Assembly: GCA_012517755.1 (NCBI GenBank) | Contig: JAAYUH010000120.1 | Location: forward strand, 1 to 12,920 | Length of the DNA stretch: 12,920 bases | Direction: 5' to 3' | Source: a bacterium | GTDB lineage: Bacteria; Caldisericota; Caldisericia; B22-G15 | Shown: in pieces, positions 1 to 5,823 of the stretch | Position numbering within the stretch: the stretch's first letter is position 1 | Layout: each line of letters starts with the position of its first letter | The notes under the pieces: generated by a model | What the model saw: the letters and a program-made list of their open reading frames with translations, nothing else | Databases searched by the model: none | Told to the model about the DNA's origin: nothing | Translations under genes and position numbers: made by a program

Positions 1-786
1 CATTAAACTCCATTTTCCTAACCCATTTGAAATTTGATTGTCATATATATAACTTTTATGTGAATCCAAATCATATAAATCAATTCCCCCTAATATATGA
101 CCAAACTCATGACATAGAGGTCCTATCGTAAAATCGCCTGGTTTAAATTTATATTCTGGAATTACAATATATTTGCTAATATATTTATTATCTTTCTTTA
201 TAGAATTAATCATCCACATATGAGGATAAATTTTTTTAAATTCATCATTAGAAATTGAAGAACCAGCGTATATTATAATAATTCCATCAACAAACCCATC
301 ATTATCACCATCATAATCTGAAAAATTTATTTCCCCATCAACATATTCAATGATATCCTCTGCCAATTTTTGTGTATTGTTTGGATATTTACCCATTCCG
401 TAAAAGTTGTTTTCATAATATTCATATTCTCTTGGTGCCATAAACCATAGAGAGTTGTTTATTGGATTTGAATAAACTTTACCAATAATCTCAAGTTTTC
501 CCTGTGAGTTTTCATAAAAATAATCATAAAAACTGTTTTTATTTTTTTCTAAAAGGATATTATTGTAAAAAGTTGGAGTTGAAATTTCAAAATTTGCTTT
601 TAAATCTGGAAATTCAACAAGCAAAACTACTGGTTTTAATATACCGATTTTTTTGTTATTTTCATTTAAACTATAAATTTTATTTATATTAAAAAAGAAA
701 GTTATATTTAGAAAAATCGAAATTAATATTATTAAAATAATTTTAATATGATGATTAAATAAACTTTTTTTGAGATTTTTTCTCAA
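1..786 (-). CDS. M6-family secreted zinc metalloprotease (immune inhibitor A-like), 3' end outside window
   Basis: The 262 visible residues read in one open frame off the left edge. Residues 12-32 form a hydrophobic segment after a Lys/Arg-rich start, consistent with a signal peptide or membrane anchor. Residues 157-168 (DYDGDNDGFVDG) are the Asp/Gly-rich motif common in M6 peptidases, followed by IIIIYAG. Residues 226-230 are HEFGH, the zinc ligands and catalytic Glu, and then GGIDLYD and GKWSLM at the edge also fit M6 proteases. The likely role is extracellular proteolysis. I start it at TTG (786-784) because AGGGG lies six bases upstream and an in-frame stop lies just before it. The long leader carries tandem c-di-GMP-II riboswitches, so expression probably follows cyclic di-GMP. 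The substrate is unknown. The family call is strong, although the C-terminal domains are not visible. Confidence 0.88.
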   Translation of the reverse strand, partial: MRKNLKKSLFNHHIKIILIILISIFLNITFFFNINKIYSLNENNKKIGILKPVVLLVEFPDLKANFEISTPTFYNNILLEKNKNSFYDYFYENSQGKLEIIGKVYSNPINNSLWFMAPREYEYYENNFYGMGKYPNNTQKLAEDIIEYVDGEINFSDYDGDNDGFVDGIIIIYAGSSISNDEFKKIYPHMWMINSIKKDNKYISKYIVIPEYKFKPGDFTIGPLCHEFGHILGGIDLYDLDSHKSYIYDNQISNGLGKWSLM

Positions 787-792
787 CTTTTA

Positions 793-824
793 CCCCTAAC
801 TTATTTGGCACCAGCAGTTAGAGG
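793..824 (-). promoter_or_regulatory. Ribosome-site-sequestering hairpin ahead of the M6 protease
   Basis: In the minus-strand transcript CCTCTAAC (824-817) can pair with GTTAGGGG (800-793). This gives eight pairs, one of them G-U, around a 16-base loop. The 3' arm contains the AGGGG that serves the TTG start at 786, so the folded hairpin would block initiation. The pairing is read directly from the sequence. Its role as the riboswitch output is inferred. Confidence 0.6.
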
Positions 825-854
825 TTTCCCAGTGGTTAAATTATAATTTAAAAA

Positions 855-931
855 ACCAAGTCGGTTGCGCCACTGGCTCACTCTTACTCCCTGGCGCCCA
901 TATTGGAGTAAAGAGTTCAACGCCTCTTGGT
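855..931 (-). ncRNA. c-di-GMP-II riboswitch aptamer, copy 2 (gene-proximal)
   Basis: Read on the minus strand, an outer helix is formed by ACCAAG (931-926) and CTTGGT (860-855). Inside, CTCTTTACTCC pairs with GGAGTAAGAG and GGCGCC pairs with GGCGC, interleaved as an H-type pseudoknot. The 3' part reads GCGCAACCGACTTGG, which matches the conserved GUGCAACCGACC end of c-di-GMP-II aptamers such as the Clostridium acetobutylicum one; TGGGC before the inner stem also matches. It lies 69 bases upstream of the protease start. Class assignment is from memory of the motif, not a covariance-model search. Confidence 0.82.
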
Positions 932-950
932 TTAAGTACCAAGTAAAAAA

Positions 951-1028
951 ACCAAGCCGGTTGCGTCACCTGCTCCCCTTTGTCCCGTGACGCCCACATT
1001 GGGATCAAAGGTTCATAGCATCTTGGTA
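951..1028 (-). ncRNA. c-di-GMP-II riboswitch aptamer, copy 1 (promoter-proximal)
   Basis: Same architecture as the copy at 855-931. The outer helix is ACCAAG/CTTGGT, with pseudoknot stems CCTTTGATCCC/GGGACAAAGG and GCGTCAC/GTGACGC, and a 3' signature GACGCAACCGGCTTGG. Relative to copy 2, both inner stems differ at many positions but stay paired (for example GCGCCA/TGGCGC against GCGTCA/TGACGC). This is covariation evidence for the fold within one locus. A run of seven T follows the outer helix in the transcript, then a 19-base linker leads to copy 2. Confidence 0.82.
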
Positions 1029-1060
1029 CTAAAACCTATTTAATTGTCAAATTCAATTAT

Positions 1061-1088
1061 TTTATAACACAATTTTTAATTTTGTCAA
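1061..1088 (-). promoter_or_regulatory. Sigma-A-type promoter for the riboswitch-M6 protease transcript
   Basis: On the minus strand, TTGACA (1088-1083) is followed after 16 bases by TATAAA (1066-1061). Transcription would begin near 1054, about 25 bases before the first aptamer, giving a leader of roughly 270 bases. It sits directly after the terminator of the upstream operon, which supports an independent transcription unit. Confidence 0.65.
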
Positions 1089-1096
1089 TATAAAAT

Positions 1097-1132
1097 AAAA
1101 AAGGAGACTTTGGTGCCTGACACCTTTGTCTC
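1097..1132 (-). terminator. Rho-independent terminator of the rbfA-nrnA-truB-ribF operon
   Basis: Immediately after the ribF stop, the transcript has GAGAC pairing with GTCTC and, inside a symmetric AAA/AAA internal loop, GGTG pairing with CACC. A run of six T and further T-rich sequence follows. The core GGTGTCAGGCACC is a motif I recall from intergenic hairpins in many genomes. Confidence 0.65.
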
Positions 1133-1133
1133 A

Positions 1134-1847
1134 TCAAAGTTTTTTTAGAAAATATAATTCAGTAATATTTTCTCTTAAATTATTTATTAAGATTTTTTTA
1201 TCTGAAATTTCAATTTTAGTCTCTTTATTATTAATTTTTGTTAAGTATTGTCCATCTGGTGGTATTAATTTTAATTTATCAACTGACAAATTATTATCTA
1301 AAAATTTTATGAAATATGGATATGTTAAAAATTGATTTCCTTTTTCAATCTCTCCCTTTTGAATTAATTTTCTTATTTTACTGCTACTTATTTTTTCTCC
1401 ATCATATTTCTCTTCATTAATTATTATTAATTCTATCTCTTTTTCTTTGCAAATCTTTTTTAAAAAATTAACATCTCCTTTTCTATCTTTACCAAATTTA
1501 AAATTCTCACCAACTAAAATTCTTTTTATTTTTAGATAAGTTAAAAGTAAATCAATAAATTCATAAGGTTCCAATTCTTTAATTTTTTCATTAAATGGAA
1601 CCAATAAAAGATAATTTATTTTATAGTTTGATAAAATTTCTTTCTTTTCTTCTGGTAAAAATAGAACATTTGGTTCTCTTTTAAAAAAGATGAATGGAGG
1701 AGGAAAAAAGGATAAAACAAGATTTTTTTCTTTAAAGGAGCTTAATTTATTGATTATCTTTAAATGTCCTTTATGAATTGCATCAAAAGCACCAATTGTT
1801 ATATTTAATTCTTCCTCTATTTTTATAAATTTATCAAGTAATATCAT
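1134..1847 (-). CDS. ribF: RibF-type FAD synthetase with a shortened C-terminus
   Basis: Residues 16-31 (ITIGAFDAIHKGHLKI) carry the HxGH nucleotidyltransferase motif of the FMN adenylyltransferase domain. ILVGENFKFG at 110-119 and ISSSKIRKLIQKGEI at 153-167 are further RibF landmarks. The domain joins FMN and ATP to make FAD in the cytosol. Bifunctional RibF proteins are around 310 residues, but this one has 237. The last 60 residues keep only a faint PPDGQYL stretch and lack the GxPTAN-type motif of the riboflavin kinase domain, so kinase activity is probably absent or reduced. The start overlaps the end of truB by 14 bases and has no clear Shine-Dalgarno site, which suggests translational coupling. 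It is the last gene of the operon. Confidence 0.85.
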   Translation of the reverse strand: MILLDKFIKIEEELNITIGAFDAIHKGHLKIINKLSSFKEKNLVLSFFPPPFIFFKREPNVLFLPEEKKEILSNYKINYLLLVPFNEKIKELEPYEFIDLLLTYLKIKRILVGENFKFGKDRKGDVNFLKKICKEKEIELIIINEEKYDGEKISSSKIRKLIQKGEIEKGNQFLTYPYFIKFLDNNLSVDKLKLIPPDGQYLTKINNKETKIEISDKKILINNLRENITELYFLKKL

Positions 1848-2748
1848 CTACTTTTAAAATTCTTATTGGTTTTAACTCCCTCTTTTCCTCAAAATATCTT
1901 CCAATTCCAACGGCGTTTTCATTTGTATCAAATATAAGAACAAATCCACCTTTAAGATATGGATGTTCATATTTTATCGTATTCCCTGTTCTAAATAGAT
2001 ATAACCTTTTACTTGGTAAAACTATTTTAGGAATAAAATCTAAAAAATCTCCAATAGGAATTATTAAATCGTTATCTAAATTCTTTTCATATATTTCTAT
2101 CATATTGTCAATATGGAAACTATCTTTAATTTCAAGTTTACCAACAGCTGTTCTAACAAGAAAAGAGAGGGTTCCAAAACTACCTAATTTTTCACCTAAA
2201 TCTCTTGCAACGCTTCTCATATATGTACCAGAAGAACATAAAATTTTGAATCTTAATTTTGGAAAATCACCATCTGTATAATCTAAAACATCAAATTGGT
2301 GAATGTTCACTTCTCTTTCTTTTAAAACTACATTCTCACCTCTTTTTGCAAGTTCATAAGCTCTCTTTCCTGAAATTCTTTTTGCTGAATATTTTGGTGG
2401 CATTTGATTTATGGCTCCGACAAAAACATCTTTTATATTTTCAATATCATTAATTTTAATAAAAGAGGATGGTTTTTTTTCAACAACATTTCCCCAGATG
2501 TCATCGGTATCTGTTTTAATTCCAAAAGTAATTTCACCTTCATATTCTTTTGGTAAAAGAAAAAGAAGAGTTGTTAGTTTTGTAGCTTCACCAACCAAAA
2601 TTGGTAAAACTCCTTGAGCCATAAAATCAAGAATTCCTCCATGGCCTGCTTTTTTAATCTTAAATAATTTTTTAATAAAAGAGAGTAAACCAAAAGAGGT
2701 TATACCAGGAGGCTTAAAAACATTCATTATTCCCGATTTTTCATTCAC
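1834..2748 (-). CDS. truB: tRNA pseudouridine(55) synthase TruB
   Basis: TruB converts U55 of the tRNA T-loop to pseudouridine. Visible landmarks are GIMNVFKPPGITS near the N-terminus, the catalytic-Asp segment GHGGILDFMAQG (Asp41), KEYEGEITFG, the PPKYSAKRISGKRAYELA segment and SSGTYMRSVARDLG. A PUA-like tail (about 240-304) ends in IRIL. Length (304) is normal. The catalytic segment departs from the usual GHTGTLDPxAxG: Thr to Gly, Thr to Ile, Pro to Phe and Thr to Gln, but Asp41 is kept. The start is GTG, with AGGGAG seven bases upstream, and it overlaps the end of nrnA by 8 bases. The gene lies in the conserved rbfA-truB-ribF order. Confidence 0.95.
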   Translation of the reverse strand: MNEKSGIMNVFKPPGITSFGLLSFIKKLFKIKKAGHGGILDFMAQGVLPILVGEATKLTTLLFLLPKEYEGEITFGIKTDTDDIWGNVVEKKPSSFIKINDIENIKDVFVGAINQMPPKYSAKRISGKRAYELAKRGENVVLKEREVNIHQFDVLDYTDGDFPKLRFKILCSSGTYMRSVARDLGEKLGSFGTLSFLVRTAVGKLEIKDSFHIDNMIEIYEKNLDNDLIIPIGDFLDFIPKIVLPSKRLYLFRTGNTIKYEHPYLKGGFVLIFDTNENAVGIGRYFEEKRELKPIRILKVDDIT

Positions 2749-3676
2749 ATTTTAACTCCCTACATATATCTTTTATAATCTCTTCTGGGTTTCCTTTAAC
2801 ATCAAAACCTGCTGCATTTATATGACCTCCACCACCATATTTTAAAGCAACATTAACAACATTGATATTACCTTTACTTCTCATACTGACTTTATAACTA
2901 CCATTTTCTTTTTGTTTGAATAAAATTGCGATATTTGATTCGTTTGATTTATTTAAATATTCAACAACACCTTCTGCATCTTCTTCTTCTGCTCCAAATT
3001 CTTTGAAATCATCAATTGTTAATATTGAATAAATAACACCATTCTCTTTTCTCAATTTTTCAAGAGCCCTTCCTAAAATTCTTAATGCCCTTAAAGGCTT
3101 CATACTATAAACCATCTCAGATAGATAAAATGGATTGGCTCCGTATTTTACAAGATAAGTTGCGGCTTTGAATGTATTTAAATTTGTATTTGGAAATCTA
3201 AAACCGCCTGTATCTGTCATTAATCCTGTATATAAAGCATTTGCAATATTTTCGTCAATTTCAATTTTTGCTCTTCTTAATAATTTTAAAATAAGTTCCG
3301 AAGTCGAGGATGATTTGGGATCAATATAATTAAATTTTGCATATAAAAAGTTAGAAGGGTGATGGTCTATGTTAATTAATGTTTGTATTTTTAATAACTT
3401 TTTTTTTAAATTCTCAACTCTTCCAATATCTGCACAATCTAAAATTATACCAACATCAAATTCTCCCTCAAAATCATTTTGGATAACTTTAGTTCCATTT
3501 AAAAATGAATAAATTTTTGGAACTTTATTTGGTAAAACAGGGACAACCTCTTTTTTAATTTTTTTCAAACCAAAATATAATCCAAGAGTTGAACCAACTG
3601 CATCTCCATCTGGATTTTCATGTGAAATGATTAAAAACCTCTTCTGTTTTTTTATTTCCTCAATTATTTTTTTCAT
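2741..3676 (-). CDS. nrnA: Bifunctional oligoribonuclease / pAp phosphatase NrnA (DHH-DHHA1)
   Basis: A 311-residue DHH-family phosphoesterase. SHENPDGDAVGS (19-30) is motif I, ILDCADIGRV (78-87) motif II, NIDHHPSN (102-109) the DHH motif and LYTGLMTDTGGFRFPNT motif IV. GGGGHINAAGF at 281-291 is the DHHA1 substrate-binding motif. NrnA degrades very short RNAs and dephosphorylates pAp using bound metal ions. In some bacteria NrnA-like enzymes also finish c-di-GMP breakdown by cleaving pGpG, which is worth noting next to c-di-GMP riboswitches, though the gene's place between rbfA and truB is a standard housekeeping one. It overlaps rbfA by 17 bases and truB by 8, so coupled translation is likely. 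Confidence 0.93.
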   Translation of the reverse strand: MKKIIEEIKKQKRFLIISHENPDGDAVGSTLGLYFGLKKIKKEVVPVLPNKVPKIYSFLNGTKVIQNDFEGEFDVGIILDCADIGRVENLKKKLLKIQTLINIDHHPSNFLYAKFNYIDPKSSSTSELILKLLRRAKIEIDENIANALYTGLMTDTGGFRFPNTNLNTFKAATYLVKYGANPFYLSEMVYSMKPLRALRILGRALEKLRKENGVIYSILTIDDFKEFGAEEEDAEGVVEYLNKSNESNIAILFKQKENGSYKVSMRSKGNINVVNVALKYGGGGHINAAGFDVKGNPEEIIKDICRELKCE

Positions 3677-4016
3677 CTTTTATTTTATTTAGAATCTCTA
3701 TTACCTTCATTCCTTTATCAAGAGTTTTATCCTCTTTAAAATGAAGAATAGGTGTGTATCTTAATTTTAATTTTTTTCCAATCTCCTCTTGAAAAAATTT
3801 TGTTGCAGATTTTAAACCATTGAATACTGCATCTTTCTCTTCTTTATTATGAACATAAACATAGACATCTGCTTGTTTTAAATCATTTGAAAATTCGACA
3901 TCTGTAATAGTGATATATTTTTCTCTAATTCTTGGATCTTGTATCTTTTCTCTAAGAATTATAGATAACTCTTCTTTTGTCATTTTTTTTAGTTTTTCTG
4001 CTCTGAAACTTTTCAT
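3660..4016 (-). CDS. rbfA: 30S ribosome-binding factor RbfA
   Basis: A single KH-like domain protein of 118 residues, normal for RbfA, which helps mature the 5' end of 16S rRNA on the 30S subunit. Landmarks are IILREKIQDPRIREKYITITDVEFSNDLKQADVYV (about 19-53), the ATKFFQEEIGKKLKLRYTPILHF stretch, and the ED..LDKGMKVIEILNKI tail. It is first in a four-gene operon, and its 3' end overlaps nrnA by 17 bases. Usual upstream partners nusA and infB are not adjacent. No Shine-Dalgarno site precedes the ATG, and the TATAAT box lies only six bases upstream, so the mRNA is probably leaderless. Confidence 0.92.
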   Translation of the reverse strand: MKSFRAEKLKKMTKEELSIILREKIQDPRIREKYITITDVEFSNDLKQADVYVYVHNKEEKDAVFNGLKSATKFFQEEIGKKLKLRYTPILHFKEDKTLDKGMKVIEILNKIKDEKNN

Positions 4017-4031
4017 TTTTTAATTATACCA
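4017..4031 (-). promoter_or_regulatory. Extended -10 promoter for the rbfA operon (predicts leaderless mRNA)
   Basis: The minus strand reads TGGTATAAT, an extended -10 element whose hexamer lies at 4028-4023. Counting about seven bases downstream puts the transcription start on or next to the rbfA ATG at 4016. No convincing -35 is seen: the region is the T-rich tail of the preceding terminator. Confidence 0.6.
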
Positions 4032-4045
4032 TTTTATGCTACTTA

Positions 4046-4078
4046 AAATAAAAAAGCCCCCTTAAGAACAAGGGGGCT
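4046..4078 (-). terminator. Strong rho-independent terminator after the GNAT-like gene
   Basis: The transcript has a nine-base-pair stem AGCCCCCTT/AAGGGGGCT (4078-4070 with 4063-4055) with a six-base loop, then TTTTTTATTTT. It closes the monocistronic gene at 4091-4813 and insulates the rbfA operon. Confidence 0.93.
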
Positions 4079-4090
4079 AATTCAAAAAAT

Positions 4091-4813
4091 TTACTCCTCT
4101 AAAGTTTCAGGCATATAAATATTTTCATTCCTTTTCAGCAATTCTTCAGTAACAGGCTCAAAATCAGCTCCTACCATATCACTAATATATTTTTTTACAA
4201 CTGCGTCCCAATATTCTTTTGTCACATAATAAACTCTTGCACCACCAAGTTCATGTTGATATTCAGGCCATGGGTATGAAGGTTGAGCCATTCCAATTCC
4301 CCATCTTTTCCAACCATTATAACTTTCATAAGTTGCCCAGAACTCTTTGTTTTCAAGAATTTCAAAAGCATAGTAAGTTTTTGCATAATACATAACTGCA
4401 CCAATTCTACCACCACGTCTAAATGCCATTGTGTGTAAAGAAATATTAATATCTTTATTTAATAATCTTCCATTTGCAAATCCAACAACTTTTCCATCTA
4501 CAATTCCAAGAAGAGTGTATGGATCTTTTAATCTATTTCTATACCATCCTAAAACTTCTGAATAAACTCTTGCACCAACAATGTCATAAAAGTCATAATC
4601 TAAATCAAGAAATTTTTTTAAATAACTTAAAAGAGTTGGTGCTTCCTCAAGTTTAGCTTCTCTTATTAACATTGTTTCACCAGTTGATAATTTTATAGAA
4701 ACTGGTTTCCATGGTTTTAAATGTAATGATGGTCCTGATAAAATTGGTTCGATTTCTGACACATCAAACACAACTTTATCTTCAGATACCTTTTCAGGTG
4801 GATTCTTTCTCAT
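4091..4813 (-). CDS. GNAT-like N-acetyltransferase family protein
   Basis: A 240-residue soluble protein. From residue 47 it resembles a GNAT fold: MLIREAKLEEAPTLLSYL as the first strand and helix, then LLGIVDGKVVGFANGRL (101-117) as the central strands. AFRRGGRIGAVMYYAKTYYAFE (130-151) resembles the acetyl-CoA pyrophosphate-binding motif A. The tail is unusual, rich in aromatic residues (YNGWKRWGIGMAQPSYPWPEYQHELGG, 165-191). The first 46 residues look like an extra, partly disordered extension. The substrate is not recognisable. The ATG has GGAGG eight bases upstream, and promoter and terminator are both strong, pointing to a separately and perhaps highly expressed gene. The family call is moderate because the GNAT signature is degenerate. 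Confidence 0.6.
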   Translation of the reverse strand: MRKNPPEKVSEDKVVFDVSEIEPILSGPSLHLKPWKPVSIKLSTGETMLIREAKLEEAPTLLSYLKKFLDLDYDFYDIVGARVYSEVLGWYRNRLKDPYTLLGIVDGKVVGFANGRLLNKDINISLHTMAFRRGGRIGAVMYYAKTYYAFEILENKEFWATYESYNGWKRWGIGMAQPSYPWPEYQHELGGARVYYVTKEYWDAVVKKYISDMVGADFEPVTEELLKRNENIYMPETLEE

Positions 4814-4868
4814 TAGTTAATCCTCCTTAAAATGAAATTATGATTAAAAAATTTATAATCTTATATTT

Positions 4869-4896
4869 ATTATATTTATAAATCAACCATTTACAA
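4869..4896 (-). promoter_or_regulatory. Promoter of the GNAT-like gene
   Basis: On the minus strand TTGTAA (4896-4891) is followed after 16 bases by a perfect TATAAT (4874-4869). Transcription would begin near 4862, leaving a leader of about 50 bases. The -35 coincides with that of the divergent promoter. Confidence 0.6.
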
Positions 4897-4917
4897 CACT
4901 AAAAAATGAAGTATAAT
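4890..4917 (+). promoter_or_regulatory. Promoter of the GDPD-PAP2 operon
   Basis: TTTACA (4890-4895), a 16-base spacer and a perfect TATAAT (4912-4917). Transcription would begin near 4924, about 15 bases ahead of the ATG at 4939. The -35 bases overlap those of the divergent promoter on the other strand. Confidence 0.6.
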
Positions 4918-4938
4918 ATTTTAAAGTACGAGGTGATT

Positions 4939-5823
4939 ATGAAGAAGAAAATAATATTAATTATTTTGTTTTTACTTATAATAACCTATTTTTTACTTGG
5001 TTTTTTAAATGTAAACAGAAAAAATTTGGCATTCTTTGATAAAAACTTCATGGTTTTTGCTCATCGTGGTGGGATGGGGCTTTTTCCCGAAAATACCATA
5101 ATTGCTTTTGAAAATGCTGAAAAACTTGGTGTAGATGTTCTTGAAATAGATGTTCATCCCACAAAGGATAGTAAAGTTGTTGTTATTCACGATGACAGTA
5201 TTGATAGAACAACAAACGGAAAAGGAAGAATTTCAGAATTTACCTACGAGGAGTTAGAAAAATTTGACGCTGCATATAATTTCTCTTTAGATAATGGAAA
5301 AACATTTCCCTATAGAGGAAAAGGTATAAAAATACCACTTTTATCTGATGTTTTATCTCAATTTCAAAATATGAAAATAAGTATTGAAATAAAAGAAACA
5401 GACGGAAAAATTGAAGAGAAAGTTATAGAACTTATCAAAAATTATAAAATGGAGGATAAAGTAATAATTGCAAGTGAAGAATTTGAAATATTAAAAAAAA
5501 TTAGAGAAATTAATCCTGAGATTGCAACTTCTATGTCTGAAAAAGAAGTAAGAAGTTTTTATACATCATTTGTTACCTATATTCTTTTAAATTTCTACAA
5601 ACCAAAGGCAGATGCTTTAAGTATACCTCCTGAGGCAGAAGGTAGAACTCTTGCAAATAAAAATTTCATTAATACATCACATAAAAAGGGGTTAAAAATT
5701 TTTGTTTGGACAATAAATGAAGAAGAGGAGATGAGGGAATTAATAAAACTTGGAGTGGATGGAATAATAACTGATTATCCTGATAAATTGATAGAAATTT
5801 TAAAAGAGGAGGGTTTAAGATGA
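4939..5823 (+). CDS. Membrane-anchored glycerophosphodiester phosphodiesterase (GDPD/UgpQ family)
   Basis: Residues 4-23 form a hydrophobic N-terminal anchor, so the catalytic domain is probably on the outer face of the membrane. FAHRGGMGLFPENT (40-53) supplies the His-Arg and Glu of the active site, LEIDVHPTKD (68-77) the metal-binding Glu-Asp pair and a His, and VIHDD (82-86) the second catalytic His. The barrel closes with FVWTINEEEEM and GVDGIITDYP, typical of the family. The enzyme cleaves glycerophosphodiesters to sn-glycerol 3-phosphate and an alcohol. An upstream in-frame ATG at 4906 exists, but GAGGTGA directly precedes the ATG at 4939, and 4906 lies before the predicted -10 box, so I choose 4939 (294 residues). 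It overlaps the PAP2 gene by four bases (ATGA). Confidence 0.9.
   Translation: MKKKIILIILFLLIITYFLLGFLNVNRKNLAFFDKNFMVFAHRGGMGLFPENTIIAFENAEKLGVDVLEIDVHPTKDSKVVVIHDDSIDRTTNGKGRISEFTYEELEKFDAAYNFSLDNGKTFPYRGKGIKIPLLSDVLSQFQNMKISIEIKETDGKIEEKVIELIKNYKMEDKVIIASEEFEILKKIREINPEIATSMSEKEVRSFYTSFVTYILLNFYKPKADALSIPPEAEGRTLANKNFINTSHKKGLKIFVWTINEEEEMRELIKLGVDGIITDYPDKLIEILKEEGLR

Noticed and set aside
504..692. 62-residue open frame on the plus strand
   Set aside because: Shadow of the M6 metalloprotease, whose minus-strand frame is continuous with recognisable motifs; no ribosome site.
855..1028. CRISPR-like or transposon-end tandem repeat
   Set aside because: Only two units, with different inner sequences that covary as RNA stems; matches c-di-GMP-II architecture better than any repeat array or mobile-element end.
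855..1028. HDV-like, twister or pistol self-cleaving ribozyme
   Set aside because: Pseudoknot topology lacks the extra hairpins of HDV-like ribozymes, and the conserved core sequences of twister and pistol are absent.
4906..4938. N-terminal extension of the glycerophosphodiesterase from ATG 4906
   Set aside because: The codon lies upstream of the predicted -10 box, and a strong ribosome site directly precedes ATG 4939.
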